Shown: positions 1-9,908, counted from the first letter of the stretch. The stretch is 64,000 bases of DNA from Aureisphaera galaxeae (GCF_028561275.1 NZ_JAQQTF010000007.1:124001-188000), one strand, 5' to 3'. Translations and numbers: made by a program. Notes: generated by a model from the sequence alone, not told the origin.

Positions 1-989
1 TTCATTCCAATTCCATTATTTCTTTTGGCGGCAATGATTCCGGCCACGTGGGTTCCGTGTAGGGCATCTTCTTCCTTAGGATCTGGACCGTCTACATCGT
101 TGTTCCCATAACCCTTCTTGTCATCTAGGTCATCTGGGTTGTCTCCAATGGCCTCCCTAAAGTTGGTTTCCATATTAAAGTGGGTAGTAAGTCGACCTTT
201 GTAGTAATCGATACCTCCGTTAATTTCCTTGATCACTTCTGGAATGGAATCCCCGAAATTCAACATTTGGCTAAGCATTCCGATTTGCTGTTGCTCATCG
301 GCCGATGGGTTTTGAATGCCCGCAAGATCTTCTTTGGTATAGTCTTCTTTCCCAAATTTCTTGGCCATGGCTTCGTGTGCAGGCTTTACCTGCGCCAAAA
401 TTTGAGTGTACTGCTGTACGACGCCATTGGCCTCGGCTACATCCTTTTCGTATTCTGCCACGGCCTTTTTATAAATATCAAAGTCAGCACGATCTGTTGC
501 GCTAATGGAGGCCTCTGTTTTTCCTTCGAATTTTGGGCCTAATTTTTTCATGTAGCGAACATATTCCATATTCTCTGCTATAATATCTCCCAGGAAGTTC
601 CATCCGTGGATGTCATCTACATACCCATTGTTGTCATCGTCCTTTCCATTGCCAGGAATCTCGTCCTTGTTGGTCCAAATAACATCTTTAAGGTCTTCAT
701 GTTCAATATCTACACCACTGTCTATAACCCCAACGATCACTTTTTGGCCTTTTCTTCCTTTTAGGATCTCATTGTAGGCTTTGTCCACACTCATTCCAGG
801 AATGGTATCGGTGAGGAGGTCGGCTGCCGCCCATGACTTCAATTGGGAATCTGTTAACGGCTGTGCCTTTAAGGGCAGGGTGTCAATATTTTCTATAGGA
901 GTGGACACTATAGGCGCTACTCCGCCTGTACAACCAGAAAGTAAGGCTGCGGTTGCTACAGTAAATAAAGATGCTTTTATAAAATTCAT
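1..989 (-). CDS. S8 family subtilisin-like serine peptidase, lipoprotein (3' part outside window)
   Basis: Only the first 329 codons lie in the window. The start ATG at 989 opens a short lipoprotein signal with lipobox LLSGC (Cys20), so the enzyme is probably anchored in an outer or periplasmic membrane. The catalytic Asp lies in VIDSGVD (Asp90) and the catalytic His in HGTHVAG (His314). The Ser motif would lie beyond the window. About 220 residues separate Asp and His, much more than in simple subtilisins; the insert is rich in charged residues and looks helical. The gene follows the metallo-hydrolase by 10 bases on the same strand and is probably co-transcribed with it. The family assignment is firm; the substrate is unknown. 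Confidence 0.9.
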   Translation of the reverse strand, partial: MNFIKASLFTVATAALLSGCTGGVAPIVSTPIENIDTLPLKAQPLTDSQLKSWAAADLLTDTIPGMSVDKAYNEILKGRKGQKVIVGVIDSGVDIEHEDLKDVIWTNKDEIPGNGKDDDNNGYVDDIHGWNFLGDIIAENMEYVRYMKKLGPKFEGKTEASISATDRADFDIYKKAVAEYEKDVAEANGVVQQYTQILAQVKPAHEAMAKKFGKEDYTKEDLAGIQNPSADEQQQIGMLSQMLNFGDSIPEVIKEINGGIDYYKGRLTTHFNMETNFREAIGDNPDDLDDKKGYGNNDVDGPDPKEEDALHGTHVAGIIAAKRNNGIGM

Positions 990-999
990 GCTCAGGTAT

Positions 1000-1860
1000 T
1001 TAATTAAATATTTCATCAATAGTAAAGGTGTCTTTTAAACGGACTCCTTTTTCGGTATGTTTTACGGTAATAATCGGATTGTGTGCATCGTGCTCTAGAA
1101 ACAAATAATAATTGTTGTCTGCTGCCGCGTTCAAAAACTTCTCTTTTTCGGAGAGTGTCTGCAAGGGCCGAGTATCGTATCCCATTACAAACGGAAGAGG
1201 TAAATGCCCTGCCGTAGGTAATAGATCGGCCATAAAGACGATGGTCTTATCCTTATATTGAATGTGGGGAATCATTTGTTTTTCGGTATGTCCATCTGCA
1301 AAGAAAATGCCGAAATCCAATTCTTTCTTTTCAGAAAAGTCTCCAACCGGGTCTGCAACGAATTTTAGCTGTCCACTTTCCTGCATGGGGAGAATGTTTT
1401 CTTTCAGGAAAGAAGCCCGCTCCCTTCTATTGGGGTTTGTTGCCCAATCCCAGTGGCGCTCGTTGCTCCAAAATGTGGCATTTTTAAAGGCTGGTTCATA
1501 CCCCGTTCGGTCTTTGTTCCACTGAACACTTCCGCCGCAATGATCAAAATGAAGATGGGTCATAAAGACATCGGTAATGTCGTCGCGATGAAAACCGTGT
1601 TGTTGTAGTGAGTTATCTAGGTTGTGAGTTCCCCAAGGATAGTAATACCCGAAAAACTTTTCGCTTTGTTTGTTGCCCATCCCTGTATCGATAAGTGTAA
1701 GCCGGTCGCCATTTTCAACCAACAGGCAACGGGCGGCGATATCAATCATATTATTGTTATCCGCCGGATTGGTTCTACTCCAAAGTGACTTGGGAACCAC
1801 ACCGAACATCGCGCCTCCATCGAGCTTAAAGTTACCAGCTTCTACAGGGTATAGTTTCAT
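1000..1860 (-). CDS. MBL-fold metallo-hydrolase
   Basis: Predicted 286-residue cytoplasmic hydrolase of the metallo-beta-lactamase superfamily. The metal-binding signature HLHFDH is at residues 102-107, with further conserved elements LIDTGMG (about 57-63), FADGHTEKQ and FMADLLPT downstream, as in the lactonase/quorum-quenching-like group. I chose the ATG at 1860. The reading frame extends to a TTG at 1878, but a TATTTTG element (1875-1869 on this strand), one base short of the Bacteroidota -7 box, overlaps that extension. The gene lies just upstream of the subtilase with a 10-base gap. Substrate not determinable from sequence. Confidence 0.88.
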   Translation of the reverse strand: MKLYPVEAGNFKLDGGAMFGVVPKSLWSRTNPADNNNMIDIAARCLLVENGDRLTLIDTGMGNKQSEKFFGYYYPWGTHNLDNSLQQHGFHRDDITDVFMTHLHFDHCGGSVQWNKDRTGYEPAFKNATFWSNERHWDWATNPNRRERASFLKENILPMQESGQLKFVADPVGDFSEKKELDFGIFFADGHTEKQMIPHIQYKDKTIVFMADLLPTAGHLPLPFVMGYDTRPLQTLSEKEKFLNAAADNNYYLFLEHDAHNPIITVKHTEKGVRLKDTFTIDEIFN

Positions 1861-2148
1861 AGAAAGCGCAAAATACAAAAAGGAGTGGGATTGCGTACGG
1901 ATGTTAAGGCTTTATTAAGACTTCTGTGAGAAGCCTATGAGTTGCGACTTGCCGCAATCGCTTTTACGTTTTCCAAAAACCCCACACTAATGGCATTAAA
2001 TGGTTGGACCTTCAAACGATCAGGGAGTTTATAAAACCGCTAGAAATACTATTTTCCATGTGACAAGGAGTTCTCTTTTCATTAAACGAATGAAAAAGAA
2101 TAGGCTCTATGAAAGTTTTGGTTATTTTTATGAACCAAACTAAAAAAA

Positions 2149-3987
2149 ATGGTAGAACTCGCCGGTATCATCATACTAGGGATTCTTGCGCAATGGGTAG
2201 CATGGCGTTTTAAAATCCCAGCAATCTTACCTCTTATCCTCATTGGCCTTTTCGTTGGCCCTATATCGACACTAATCTCAGAAGACGGGACCCAGTGGAT
2301 CCAACCCATTTGGAATGGGGAAGAAGGATTGTTCCCTGGAGAAAGTCTATTTTATTTTGTTTCATTGGCCATTGGAATTATTCTATTTGAAGGAGGACTT
2401 ACCCTTCGCTTTGGTGAAGTGAAACGTGTGGGTGGTATTATTGGGAAATTAATTAGCCTGGGTTCTTTTGTCACTTTTGTGGGTTGCGGTGTCGCCGCCT
2501 ATTTCGTTATGGGTCTAGGCTGGAAGGTTTCCTTTCTTTTCTCTTCACTTATAATCGTGACAGGGCCTACCGTAATTACCCCAATATTGAGAAACATTCC
2601 TCTGAAGAAAGATATTTCTGCGGTGCTAAAATGGGAAGGAATCCTGATCGATCCCATAGGCGCTTTAGTAGCCGTATTGGTGTTCGAGTTTATTTCGGTG
2701 AAAGGGGATCTAGGATTTACCAAACAGGCTTTTATTGAATTCGGAAAGATTTTACTAATAGGTTTCTCCTTCGGAATATCTGGGGGATATGCCCTTTATT
2801 TTGCGATTAAAAAGAATCTGATCCCGCATTACTTATTGAATGTGGTAGCCCTATCTGTAGTATTGCTCATTTTTGTGGAGAGCGATATTTTTGCTCATGA
2901 ATCGGGGCTGTTGTCTGTTGTAGTTATGGGGATGTTCTTAGGGAACAGCGATCTTCCAAACCTCAAAGAATTACTCTATTTTAAAGAATCTTTAAGTGTA
3001 CTGCTTATTTCTATTTTGTTCATTCTGCTTTCAGCAAACATTACGCTTGATGATCTGTATTTGGTAGCCAATTATAAAACTGCTATTCTTTTCGCTATTG
3101 TCATCTTCGTGGTAAGGCCTTTGGCGGTCTTCTTAAGTACGACAAAGTCCTCACTAAAAACCAACGAAAAGCTATTTATAAGTTGGGTTGGGCCTCGAGG
3201 AATTGTAGCAGCGGGTATTGCGTCGCTTTTCGGGAGCAAATTGGTTCAGAAAGGTGTTGAGGGTGCAGAATATATTACACCGCTTGTTTTTGCTGTGGTG
3301 TTAACGACCGTTTTATTGAATGCCACAACCGCCCGCTATTTTGCGAAAATCGTAGGGGTGTTCTTGAAGAAATCGGAAGGAATCCTTATAGTGGGTGCTT
3401 CCGAATTTCCGAGGCTACTGGCAAAGTACCTGCATACCAATGGGAGGCATGTAGTAGTTATAGATAGCAATCAGGAAAATGTGAAAAGGGCCAAGGAAAT
3501 GGGCGTAGAAGCGCTTACGGCCAATGTATATTCGGATTCACTTAAAGACAATGTGGAACTGAGCGATGTAGGATACCTCATGGCCATCACGGGGAATTCC
3601 GACATCAACAAATACGCCTTGAATAAGTTTCAGAAACAATTCGGGGAGAATGGGGCTTTCAGATTAATAACTTCCGAAGAAATGGAAGACCGGAACAATA
3701 ATCCAGAGCAAGGACTGTTTTCCCATATAGACGATTTTGCATCGGTAAGCAAAGTAGCTCAGGAACACCCTAGTATTTTGGAACTTCCTTTAAAGAGCAA
3801 GGAACACTACGATGGAATCATGGACAAAACCGATACAATCAAAGAGAGCATTCCTTTATTCCTGAAGGACCCGAAAGGAGATTTAAGAATCATTTCGTCC
3901 CATAACAAAAACATGGAGGACATTAAAAAAGGGTTTGCCTTGGTCTATATCGGAAAGCCGCTTGAAGTAGAAATACAGGAGAATTAA
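2149..3987 (+). CDS. Cation:proton antiporter (CPA1/NhaP type) with TrkA-N regulatory domain
   Basis: 612 residues. Residues 1-400 form a dozen or so hydrophobic segments of the Na+/K+:H+ exchanger fold, including the TGPTVITP motif at 138-145 and ILIDPIGA at about 165-172, which match the unwound ion-binding helices of CPA antiporters. From residue 411 (GILIVGASEF) a soluble Rossmann-type TrkA-N domain follows, expected to gate transport by binding a nucleotide. The protein acts in the inner membrane in pH and ion balance, useful in a marine cell. The start follows an A-rich leader. A small lipoprotein gene follows after 15 bases. The ion preferred (Na+ or K+) cannot be read from sequence. 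Confidence 0.88.
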   Translation: MVELAGIIILGILAQWVAWRFKIPAILPLILIGLFVGPISTLISEDGTQWIQPIWNGEEGLFPGESLFYFVSLAIGIILFEGGLTLRFGEVKRVGGIIGKLISLGSFVTFVGCGVAAYFVMGLGWKVSFLFSSLIIVTGPTVITPILRNIPLKKDISAVLKWEGILIDPIGALVAVLVFEFISVKGDLGFTKQAFIEFGKILLIGFSFGISGGYALYFAIKKNLIPHYLLNVVALSVVLLIFVESDIFAHESGLLSVVVMGMFLGNSDLPNLKELLYFKESLSVLLISILFILLSANITLDDLYLVANYKTAILFAIVIFVVRPLAVFLSTTKSSLKTNEKLFISWVGPRGIVAAGIASLFGSKLVQKGVEGAEYITPLVFAVVLTTVLLNATTARYFAKIVGVFLKKSEGILIVGASEFPRLLAKYLHTNGRHVVVIDSNQENVKRAKEMGVEALTANVYSDSLKDNVELSDVGYLMAITGNSDINKYALNKFQKQFGENGAFRLITSEEMEDRNNNPEQGLFSHIDDFASVSKVAQEHPSILELPLKSKEHYDGIMDKTDTIKESIPLFLKDPKGDLRIISSHNKNMEDIKKGFALVYIGKPLEVEIQEN

Positions 3988-4002
3988 AAAAATTGCGATC
4001 AT

Positions 4003-4236
4003 TTGAAAACCCCAAAGACATACCCTTATATCATCCTAATTGCATTGTTGGTCTTTTTTTCGTGTAAGGAAGATGAAACCAGAACTTGTACGCAATGCAA
4101 CAATGAGCAAACCCCATCTTTCGAATTATGTCGGGAGCCCAACGGAAATGCGTCGGTGAATGGTGAAGACACAGGAACGAATTACGATGTTTATTTGGCC
4201 GATCTGGAGGAAGTCGGGACTACCTGTGGAGGCTAG
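4003..4236 (+). CDS. Small hypothetical lipoprotein
   Basis: 77 residues starting at TTG 4003; no ATG is available in frame. Residues 1-20 form a signal peptide ending in the lipobox FFSC (Cys21). The mature part is short, acidic and has five further cysteines, with a CTQC pair near residue 34. It lies 15 bases after the antiporter and may be translated from the same message. No family recognised. The TTG start and small size leave some doubt, but the clean lipoprotein signal supports a real gene. Confidence 0.55.
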   Translation: MKTPKTYPYIILIALLVFFSCKEDETRTCTQCNNEQTPSFELCREPNGNASVNGEDTGTNYDVYLADLEEVGTTCGG

Positions 4237-4251
4237 GCCATAAACTTCTGT

Positions 4252-5610
4252 CTACTTTTTAGTCAGGTCTATCCTCACTCCAACGGAGAAGGTGGTTCTG
4301 TCGGAAACAAAAAGCGAATTACTTGTTGTCGTTTTTTCACCCCCTTCTTCAGCCTTGAACTGTATGTTGTTGTATTCGAATAGGTTCAGGATAGCCGCCA
4401 AGGCTATGTTTTCTGTGATATCAAATTCAACGCCACTGTAAACCCTCGCAGCGAACCCCGAAGTATTCTGTTTAAACCCAAAAGCCGATACATTTCCGAA
4501 AGTATATCCAGCATGTACGCCCCCCAAGATACTCGTGTTCCCTTGGCCTATTGGCACTTGATATTCTGCAGCTGGACCCAATAGGATTTGGGTTGCTTCA
4601 ACGTTAGTATCACTTCCCACGGCTGTATGTAGGGTTGCTTTGGGACCTAGGTAGAAAGGGTTGTCGGCAATGGATGTTAGGTAAAACAAAACTCCCGCAG
4701 CACCAACCATTTCTGTTTCTTCATCCTTCGCAAAGCTTATCCCTAGATTGGTATCTATAAACGGGGTATAATCAATATTCTCATCCGGTGAAGTAAAACT
4801 ACCGTCTTCAGGTTTTGTTGGCTTTTCTGGGCAGCATTCCAGCTTGTGCCTTTTGTATTTGGCGGAAGTCACTTTACCAAAGCGGACGCCAAACCCTATT
4901 ATGTTGAAATGATCATTGGCGTATCTGGAGTAAGGCCCAGTAACTTTTCCCTTGTAGTGATAAATTGCACGTTTAACCTTGTGTTTGTTCTTTTCGTTGC
5001 AAGGACATTCAATGTCTATTTCTGTAGTAATTTCCCATTCAATCGATAAAAACTGTGGGCTTTTTTTATACCCTTGTTTCCATTTCAAAGGTTTTAAGTT
5101 TGTGCCTGCCACGATTTCGCAACCTTTATGCATAAACTTTATAGGCTTCAAGTCGATTCCTTTATTATAGAATCGCCGGGCCTTTTCATAGTACTTCTTG
5201 ATGATCCGCTGCTTGTTCGTGGGAATATCCTTGTAGGGTTTAATAAAAAGGTCCCGACCAAATTCCTGCAATGTCTTAGAGGGACTGTAAACTTCGAAGG
5301 CGATATGGCCATATTTACCCATTACTAAATCTTGGGGTAAGTTTATGGTATCCATAATTCGATTAATTTCTTTGGCCAAAACCTTCTTGGAAGCGACCAA
5401 TTTATTTCGGGGAATTGATTTGAGCAATTTAGAGGCATCGCACGTTTTGGGTTTCACCTTTTCCTCCTTTGCTTTGTTAAGGATATTTAAAATAGTGGTG
5501 CGAAGGTTCTTTCCGCTTTTCACCCTTGGGTTTTCCCTTTGTGCATGAATACAATCGAATGAGATGAATATAAACGCCAGACAAAGCGCCCTTGCAATTG
5601 AAGTTTTCAT
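4252..5610 (-). CDS. Secreted hypothetical protein with outer-membrane-like C-terminal region
   Basis: 452 residues with a signal peptide (first 23 residues, ending IHAQ). Residues 25-280 are basic and contain six or so cysteines (CECPCNEKNK-like cluster near 200, ECCPEKP near 270). Residues 300-452 have alternating hydrophobic/polar strands with aromatic ends and finish in FSVGVRIDLTKK, which suits a small beta-barrel or a barrel-anchored domain. I do not recognise the N-terminal part. Two 9-base direct repeats 64-93 bases upstream (5674-5703) may be an operator. It is convergent with the antiporter/lipoprotein pair. Confidence 0.75.
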   Translation of the reverse strand: MKTSIARALCLAFIFISFDCIHAQRENPRVKSGKNLRTTILNILNKAKEEKVKPKTCDASKLLKSIPRNKLVASKKVLAKEINRIMDTINLPQDLVMGKYGHIAFEVYSPSKTLQEFGRDLFIKPYKDIPTNKQRIIKKYYEKARRFYNKGIDLKPIKFMHKGCEIVAGTNLKPLKWKQGYKKSPQFLSIEWEITTEIDIECPCNEKNKHKVKRAIYHYKGKVTGPYSRYANDHFNIIGFGVRFGKVTSAKYKRHKLECCPEKPTKPEDGSFTSPDENIDYTPFIDTNLGISFAKDEETEMVGAAGVLFYLTSIADNPFYLGPKATLHTAVGSDTNVEATQILLGPAAEYQVPIGQGNTSILGGVHAGYTFGNVSAFGFKQNTSGFAARVYSGVEFDITENIALAAILNLFEYNNIQFKAEEGGEKTTTSNSLFVSDRTTFSVGVRIDLTKK

Positions 5611-5673
5611 TGTTTAGAGTTTTAAAGGCCTAAATATTCCCCTAAACACCTATATATGCAAAAGAATGGGACT

Positions 5674-5703
5674 AGTAACAGTAAAAGGTTGACGAGTAAC
5701 AGT
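5674..5703 (-). promoter_or_regulatory. Paired 9-bp direct repeats, possible LytTR-type operator
   Basis: AGTAACAGT occurs at 5674-5682 and again at 5695-5703, identical, with a 12-base spacer. Read on the minus strand this is ACTGTTACT-N12-ACTGTTACT upstream of the secreted protein that starts at 5610. LytTR-family regulators bind two direct 9-mers with a core GTT and a 12-13 base gap, so spacing and core agree; two consensus positions do not. Inference only. Confidence 0.35.
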
Positions 5704-5750
5704 GAATTAATCGATCGTCTTCAACTGGGTATTGTCAATTATGGAATGGA

Positions 5751-7547
5751 TTAATCGTTCAGCTTAAGAACGGCCATAAAGGCTTCCTGAGGAATTTCCA
5801 CATTACCCACAGCGCGCATTCGCTTCTTACCTTTTTTCTGCTTTTCCAAAAGTTTACGTTTACGGGAAATATCCCCTCCATAACATTTGGCGGTAACGTC
5901 CTTTCTCAAGGCCTTCACAGTTTCACGGGCAATAATCTTTGCTCCAATCGCCGCCTGAATAGGAATATCGAACTGCTGTCTCGGGATAAGTGTGCGTAGC
6001 TTTTCACACATTTTCTTCCCAATATCGTAGGCATTATCCTGGTGCAATAGTGCGGAAAGAGCATCTACCGTTTGCCCATTGAGGAGCACATCTACCTTCA
6101 CAAGCTTGGAAGCCCGAAGCCCGATGGGACTGTAATCAAAGGAAGCATATCCTTTGGATACCGTCTTAAGACGATCATAGAAATCGAATACAATTTCTGC
6201 CAGGGGCATATCGAACATGAGCTCTACCCGTTCTGTGGTGAGATACGTTTGATTGGTAATCTGCCCTCTTTTTTCGATGCACAAGGACATTACGGGACCC
6301 ACGAAATCCGCCTTGGTAATGATGGTCGCTTTTATATAAGGTTCTTCAACACGGTTTAAAGTGGAAGGCTCTGGCAAATCACTCGGGTTATTTACCAAGA
6401 TAATATCGTCGGGTGCCCTGTTGGTAAAGGCGTGGTAGGACACGTTAGGTACAGTAGTGATTACCGTCATATCGAATTCCCTTTCCAATCGTTCCTGAAT
6501 GATTTCTAAGTGAAGCATTCCTAGGAAACCACATCGGAATCCGAAACCAAGTGCCGCTGAACTTTCTGGCTGAAATACCAAAGAAGCATCGTTCAACTGC
6601 AACTTCTCCATAGAAGCACGAAGCTCCTCATAGTCTTCGGTATCTACAGGATAAATCCCGGCAAATACCATGGGCTTTACGTCTTCGAAACCTTCAATCG
6701 CATTTTGGGTTGGGGTTTTTGCGTCGGTAATAGTATCCCCCACTTTCACTTCTCGAGCATCCTTAATGCCAGTGATAAGGTAACCTACATCTCCACAGGT
6801 GATCTCCTTTTTTGGAGTCTGTTTTAGGTGTAAAGTTCCCACCTCATCTGCAAAATAGTTCTTGCCCGTGGCGACGAACTTAATTTGCTGTCCTTTCTTA
6901 ATAGATCCATTTACAATTCGGAAATAGGTTTCCACTCCACGGAATGGATTGTATACAGAATCGAAAATCAACGCCTGTAATGGCTCTTCGGGTTCACCTT
7001 CGGGAGCTGGGATTCTTTCAATAATGGCTGTTAGAATCTCTTCGATTCCAATTCCGGTCTTCGCGCTTGCAGGAATCACCTCTTCAGCATCGCAACCCAA
7101 AAGGTCTACGATATCATCGGTTACCTCTTCTGGATTGGCCGAAGGAAGATCTACCTTATTAAGTACAGGGATAATCTCTAAATCATTTTCCAACGCCAAA
7201 TACAGGTTGGAAATGGTTTGAGCTTGGATGCTCTGTGCGGCATCTACCACCAACAAAGCCCCTTCACAGGCAGCAATGGAACGTGACACCTCGTAGGAGA
7301 AGTCCACGTGACCGGGAGTGTCGATAAGGTTAAGGATATATTCCTCTCCCTCATGGGTATAGTTCATCTGAATGGCATGACTCTTAATGGTAATTCCACG
7401 TTCACGCTCCAGATCCATACTATCTAGAAGTTGATCTTGCGCCTCACGTTGGGTAACCGCTCCGGTAAAATCCAAAAGACGGTCCGCCAAGGTACTTTTA
7501 CCATGGTCGATGTGGGCGATGATACAAAAATTGCGAATGTTCTTCAT
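5751..7547 (-). CDS. lepA: Elongation factor 4 (LepA), ribosome-associated GTPase
   Basis: 598 residues, the usual LepA length. It carries the GTPase motifs AHIDHGKST (G1), DTPGHVDF (G3) and NKVDLP (G4), then translation-factor domains II-V and the LepA-specific C-terminal domain ending in a basic stretch ([16 protein letters not shown]). Known role: binds ribosomes and back-translocates or assists biogenesis and translation under ionic stress. I used the ATG at 7547 ([12 protein letters not shown]); a longer frame to 7577 would add ten residues not expected in the family. A TATATTTG promoter box lies 28 bases upstream. Confidence 0.98.
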   Translation of the reverse strand: MKNIRNFCIIAHIDHGKSTLADRLLDFTGAVTQREAQDQLLDSMDLERERGITIKSHAIQMNYTHEGEEYILNLIDTPGHVDFSYEVSRSIAACEGALLVVDAAQSIQAQTISNLYLALENDLEIIPVLNKVDLPSANPEEVTDDIVDLLGCDAEEVIPASAKTGIGIEEILTAIIERIPAPEGEPEEPLQALIFDSVYNPFRGVETYFRIVNGSIKKGQQIKFVATGKNYFADEVGTLHLKQTPKKEITCGDVGYLITGIKDAREVKVGDTITDAKTPTQNAIEGFEDVKPMVFAGIYPVDTEDYEELRASMEKLQLNDASLVFQPESSAALGFGFRCGFLGMLHLEIIQERLEREFDMTVITTVPNVSYHAFTNRAPDDIILVNNPSDLPEPSTLNRVEEPYIKATIITKADFVGPVMSLCIEKRGQITNQTYLTTERVELMFDMPLAEIVFDFYDRLKTVSKGYASFDYSPIGLRASKLVKVDVLLNGQTVDALSALLHQDNAYDIGKKMCEKLRTLIPRQQFDIPIQAAIGAKIIARETVKALRKDVTAKCYGGDISRKRKLLEKQKKGKKRMRAVGNVEIPQEAFMAVLKLND

Positions 7548-7574
7548 AAGTTCTTTCCAACAGCAATTAGGCCG

Positions 7575-7582
7575 CAAATATA
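7575..7582 (-). promoter_or_regulatory. Bacteroidota -7 promoter box (lepA)
   Basis: TATATTTG on the minus strand matches TAnnTTTG exactly, 28 bases before the lepA start. No clear TTTG box is seen at the -33 distance. Confidence 0.5.
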
Positions 7583-7692
7583 GTGCAATTTAACTGCTTT
7601 TTAGTTGAAATCTAGCCTATTGTTTTGCCCTCTGCTTCATTAACCACTTCACCTATACCTTATTCTAGGGTAGGAAAGATTCTTTATTTCAG

Positions 7693-7700
7693 TATTTTTG
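7693..7700 (+). promoter_or_regulatory. Bacteroidota -7 promoter box (dus)
   Basis: TATTTTTG fits TAnnTTTG and ends 8 bases before the ATG at 7709, which would give a nearly leaderless message. It argues for 7709 rather than 7625 as the start of dus. Confidence 0.55.
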
Positions 7701-7708
7701 CAGCAGCT

Positions 7709-8701
7709 ATGGTAAAGATAGGAGACTTAGAAGTAGGAGAATTTCCATTGTTGCTCGCCCCGATGGAAGATGTAAGCGACCCACCGTTCCGCGCACTTTG
7801 CAAGGAGCAAGGGGCCGATGTGGTGTATACGGAATTCATTTCTTCGGAAGGGTTGATTCGTGATGCCGCTAAGAGTGTTATGAAGTTGGATATCTACGAA
7901 AAGGAACGTCCTGTAGGCATTCAGATTTTTGGTGCGGTATTGGAATCCATGTTGCGAAGTGTAGAGATTGTGGAAGCCAGTGGACCGGATATTATCGACA
8001 TCAATTTTGGTTGCCCTGTGAAGAAGGTGGTGAGCAAAGGCGCCGGCGCCGGAATTCTGAAGGATATCGACCTTATGGTGAAGCTTACCGAAGCCATGGT
8101 AAAGCACACCAAACTACCCGTAACTGTGAAAACCCGTTTGGGCTGGGACCACGATTCCATAAAGATTGTAGAAGTAGCAGAGCGTCTTCAGGATGTGGGC
8201 TGTAAAGCCATTTCCATTCACGGGCGTACCCGGGCACAGATGTATAAGGGTGATGCCGATTGGGTGCCGATTGCCGAAGTAAAGAACAATCCAAGAATGC
8301 ATATCCCTGTTTTCGGGAATGGTGATGTAAACTCACCGGAACGCGCCATGGAAATGCGCGATGTATATGGCTTGGACGGAGCTATGATTGGCCGAGCCAG
8401 TATTGGATATCCTTGGTTCTTTAGGGAAGTAAAACACTATTTTGAAACCGGAACTCACTTAGCCCCACCCACCATGGTAGAACGGGTAGAAGCGGCCCGT
8501 AGGCATTTACAAATGTCCATCGATTGGAAAGGTGAAAAACTGGGCGTGTTCGAAACCCGAAGACACTACACCAATTACTTTAAAGGCATTCCCGATTTCA
8601 AGAAATACCGAATGAAAATGGTAACCAGCGATGATTCTGCTTCTGTATTTGAGGCCTTCGATGAGGTACTCGAGAAGTTCGGTGACTTTCAGTTTGTTTA
8701 A
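7709..8701 (+). CDS. dus: tRNA-dihydrouridine synthase
   Basis: 330 residues from the ATG at 7709. FMN-dependent enzyme that reduces uridines in the tRNA D-loop. Seen: N-terminal APMEDVSDPPFR (FMN site), NFGCPVKK with the catalytic Cys, the following lysine/glycine-rich SKGAGAGI, and IHGRTRAQMYKGDADW and FGNGDV, all diagnostic of the Dus TIM barrel. The frame opens 28 codons earlier at 7625, but that stretch contains the promoter box and has no family similarity. The stop codon overlaps the stop of the convergent permease gene at a shared TTAA. Confidence 0.95.
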   Translation: MVKIGDLEVGEFPLLLAPMEDVSDPPFRALCKEQGADVVYTEFISSEGLIRDAAKSVMKLDIYEKERPVGIQIFGAVLESMLRSVEIVEASGPDIIDINFGCPVKKVVSKGAGAGILKDIDLMVKLTEAMVKHTKLPVTVKTRLGWDHDSIKIVEVAERLQDVGCKAISIHGRTRAQMYKGDADWVPIAEVKNNPRMHIPVFGNGDVNSPERAMEMRDVYGLDGAMIGRASIGYPWFFREVKHYFETGTHLAPPTMVERVEAARRHLQMSIDWKGEKLGVFETRRHYTNYFKGIPDFKKYRMKMVTSDDSASVFEAFDEVLEKFGDFQFV

Positions 8702-9903
8702 TCCAACAGTTTTTCCGTCACTTTTAAGGAAGCTATTTTGGAGGCGAGTGCCCCCAATGCACTAATGGTGACTAATACCAATAGTAAGTTCAAAAGGTTG
8801 TACTTAACTGGGTACGGCAAGGTGGGTGTAATGGGAACCAGTCCAAATTTCAGCTGTAACAATACGGCAGCGGAACCCAAGAAGAGTCCAATAGCAACAC
8901 CCAATAAAGTCATCATAAGACCATTGTAGAAGAAAATTTTGCGTATTTCCCCAATGGTCAATCCCAAGAAAAACAGGGTTCTAATGTTGCCGCGTTTTTC
9001 CAGAATCACCATAATTATGGTTCCAGCTAAATTAAAAATAGCGATGGCCGCGATCAAGCTTACAAAAAGGTAGGTGAATAGGTTTTCGGCATTCAACATC
9101 TTGTACAGGGCATCATTTTGCTGAATGCGGTTTTTAATAACCACTTCTTCCGGGAACATAGCGGTAAGTTGAGGCACAATGGTTTCTTCTACAGCTCCTG
9201 GATTTAGTTTAAATTCCAATGAAGAGACCTGCAAAGAATCCAGACCTAACAATTGGCGTGCGAATTCCAGATCGGAAAAAACATATTTCCCGTTCAGTTC
9301 GTCATTAATTTCATAGATGCCGCTCGCGACTACTTTGCGTTTAGTAAATGCCGAGGAAGGGTCTAAAATATTGATCTGCCCGGTGCCGGGCTTGGGTACA
9401 TAGACCTCCAGTAAATTACCATAATCCCTTATGGGAAGGGATAGCTTGTTTACTATGGAGAAACCCACGACCACTTCATCTTGATTGGGGATCATCCAAT
9501 CGCCACTGAAAAGGATACTGTCTGTGGGAATTACCTTTTCGTATTGGCTGTCGACCCCTTTAATAAAAGCAATGTGGTTTTTACCTTGGTATTGAAGGAA
9601 GATACGTTCTTCGATGATTTTCGAAACCGCATCCACACCCTCCAATTGCTGTAGTTGTACAAACTGTTCGGGAGAAATGGAGAGCGTCTTACCTTTGGCA
9701 GGGTTCACTTTTAGGTCACTATCAAAAACGTTGGTGAATTGTAGTGCAAAATGTTTCAATCCCGAAAAGCCTGAAAGGACAATGAAAAGGGCCATGGATC
9801 CCACAATAACAGCTACAATGGCAATACCCGAGATGATATTGACGGCATTTCGATTGCTTTTGGAAAACAAATACCGCTTCGCTATGTAGATGGGATACCT
9901 CAA
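8698..9903 (-). CDS. ABC transporter permease of the LolC/LolE (FtsX) family
   Basis: 401 residues. One N-terminal membrane segment (about 20-45), a large periplasmic domain (50-265), then three C-terminal membrane helices within the FtsX domain (270-395). Proteins of this kind release lipoproteins from the inner membrane toward the outer membrane, or act as related MacB-like exporters. The start is a TTG at 9903; no ATG exists nearby and the N-terminus (YPIYIAKRYLFSK) matches the family. It follows rbfA by 5 bases, an order common in Flavobacteriaceae. No partner ATPase is adjacent. Confidence 0.88.
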   Translation of the reverse strand: MRYPIYIAKRYLFSKSNRNAVNIISGIAIVAVIVGSMALFIVLSGFSGLKHFALQFTNVFDSDLKVNPAKGKTLSISPEQFVQLQQLEGVDAVSKIIEERIFLQYQGKNHIAFIKGVDSQYEKVIPTDSILFSGDWMIPNQDEVVVGFSIVNKLSLPIRDYGNLLEVYVPKPGTGQINILDPSSAFTKRKVVASGIYEINDELNGKYVFSDLEFARQLLGLDSLQVSSLEFKLNPGAVEETIVPQLTAMFPEEVVIKNRIQQNDALYKMLNAENLFTYLFVSLIAAIAIFNLAGTIIMVILEKRGNIRTLFFLGLTIGEIRKIFFYNGLMMTLLGVAIGLFLGSAAVLLQLKFGLVPITPTLPYPVKYNLLNLLLVLVTISALGALASKIASLKVTEKLLD

Positions 9904-9908
9904 AAAGA

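Noticed and set aside
7625-7708. Earlier start for dus
   Set aside because: The 28 extra codons include the promoter box at 7693-7700 and have no similarity to the family N-terminus.
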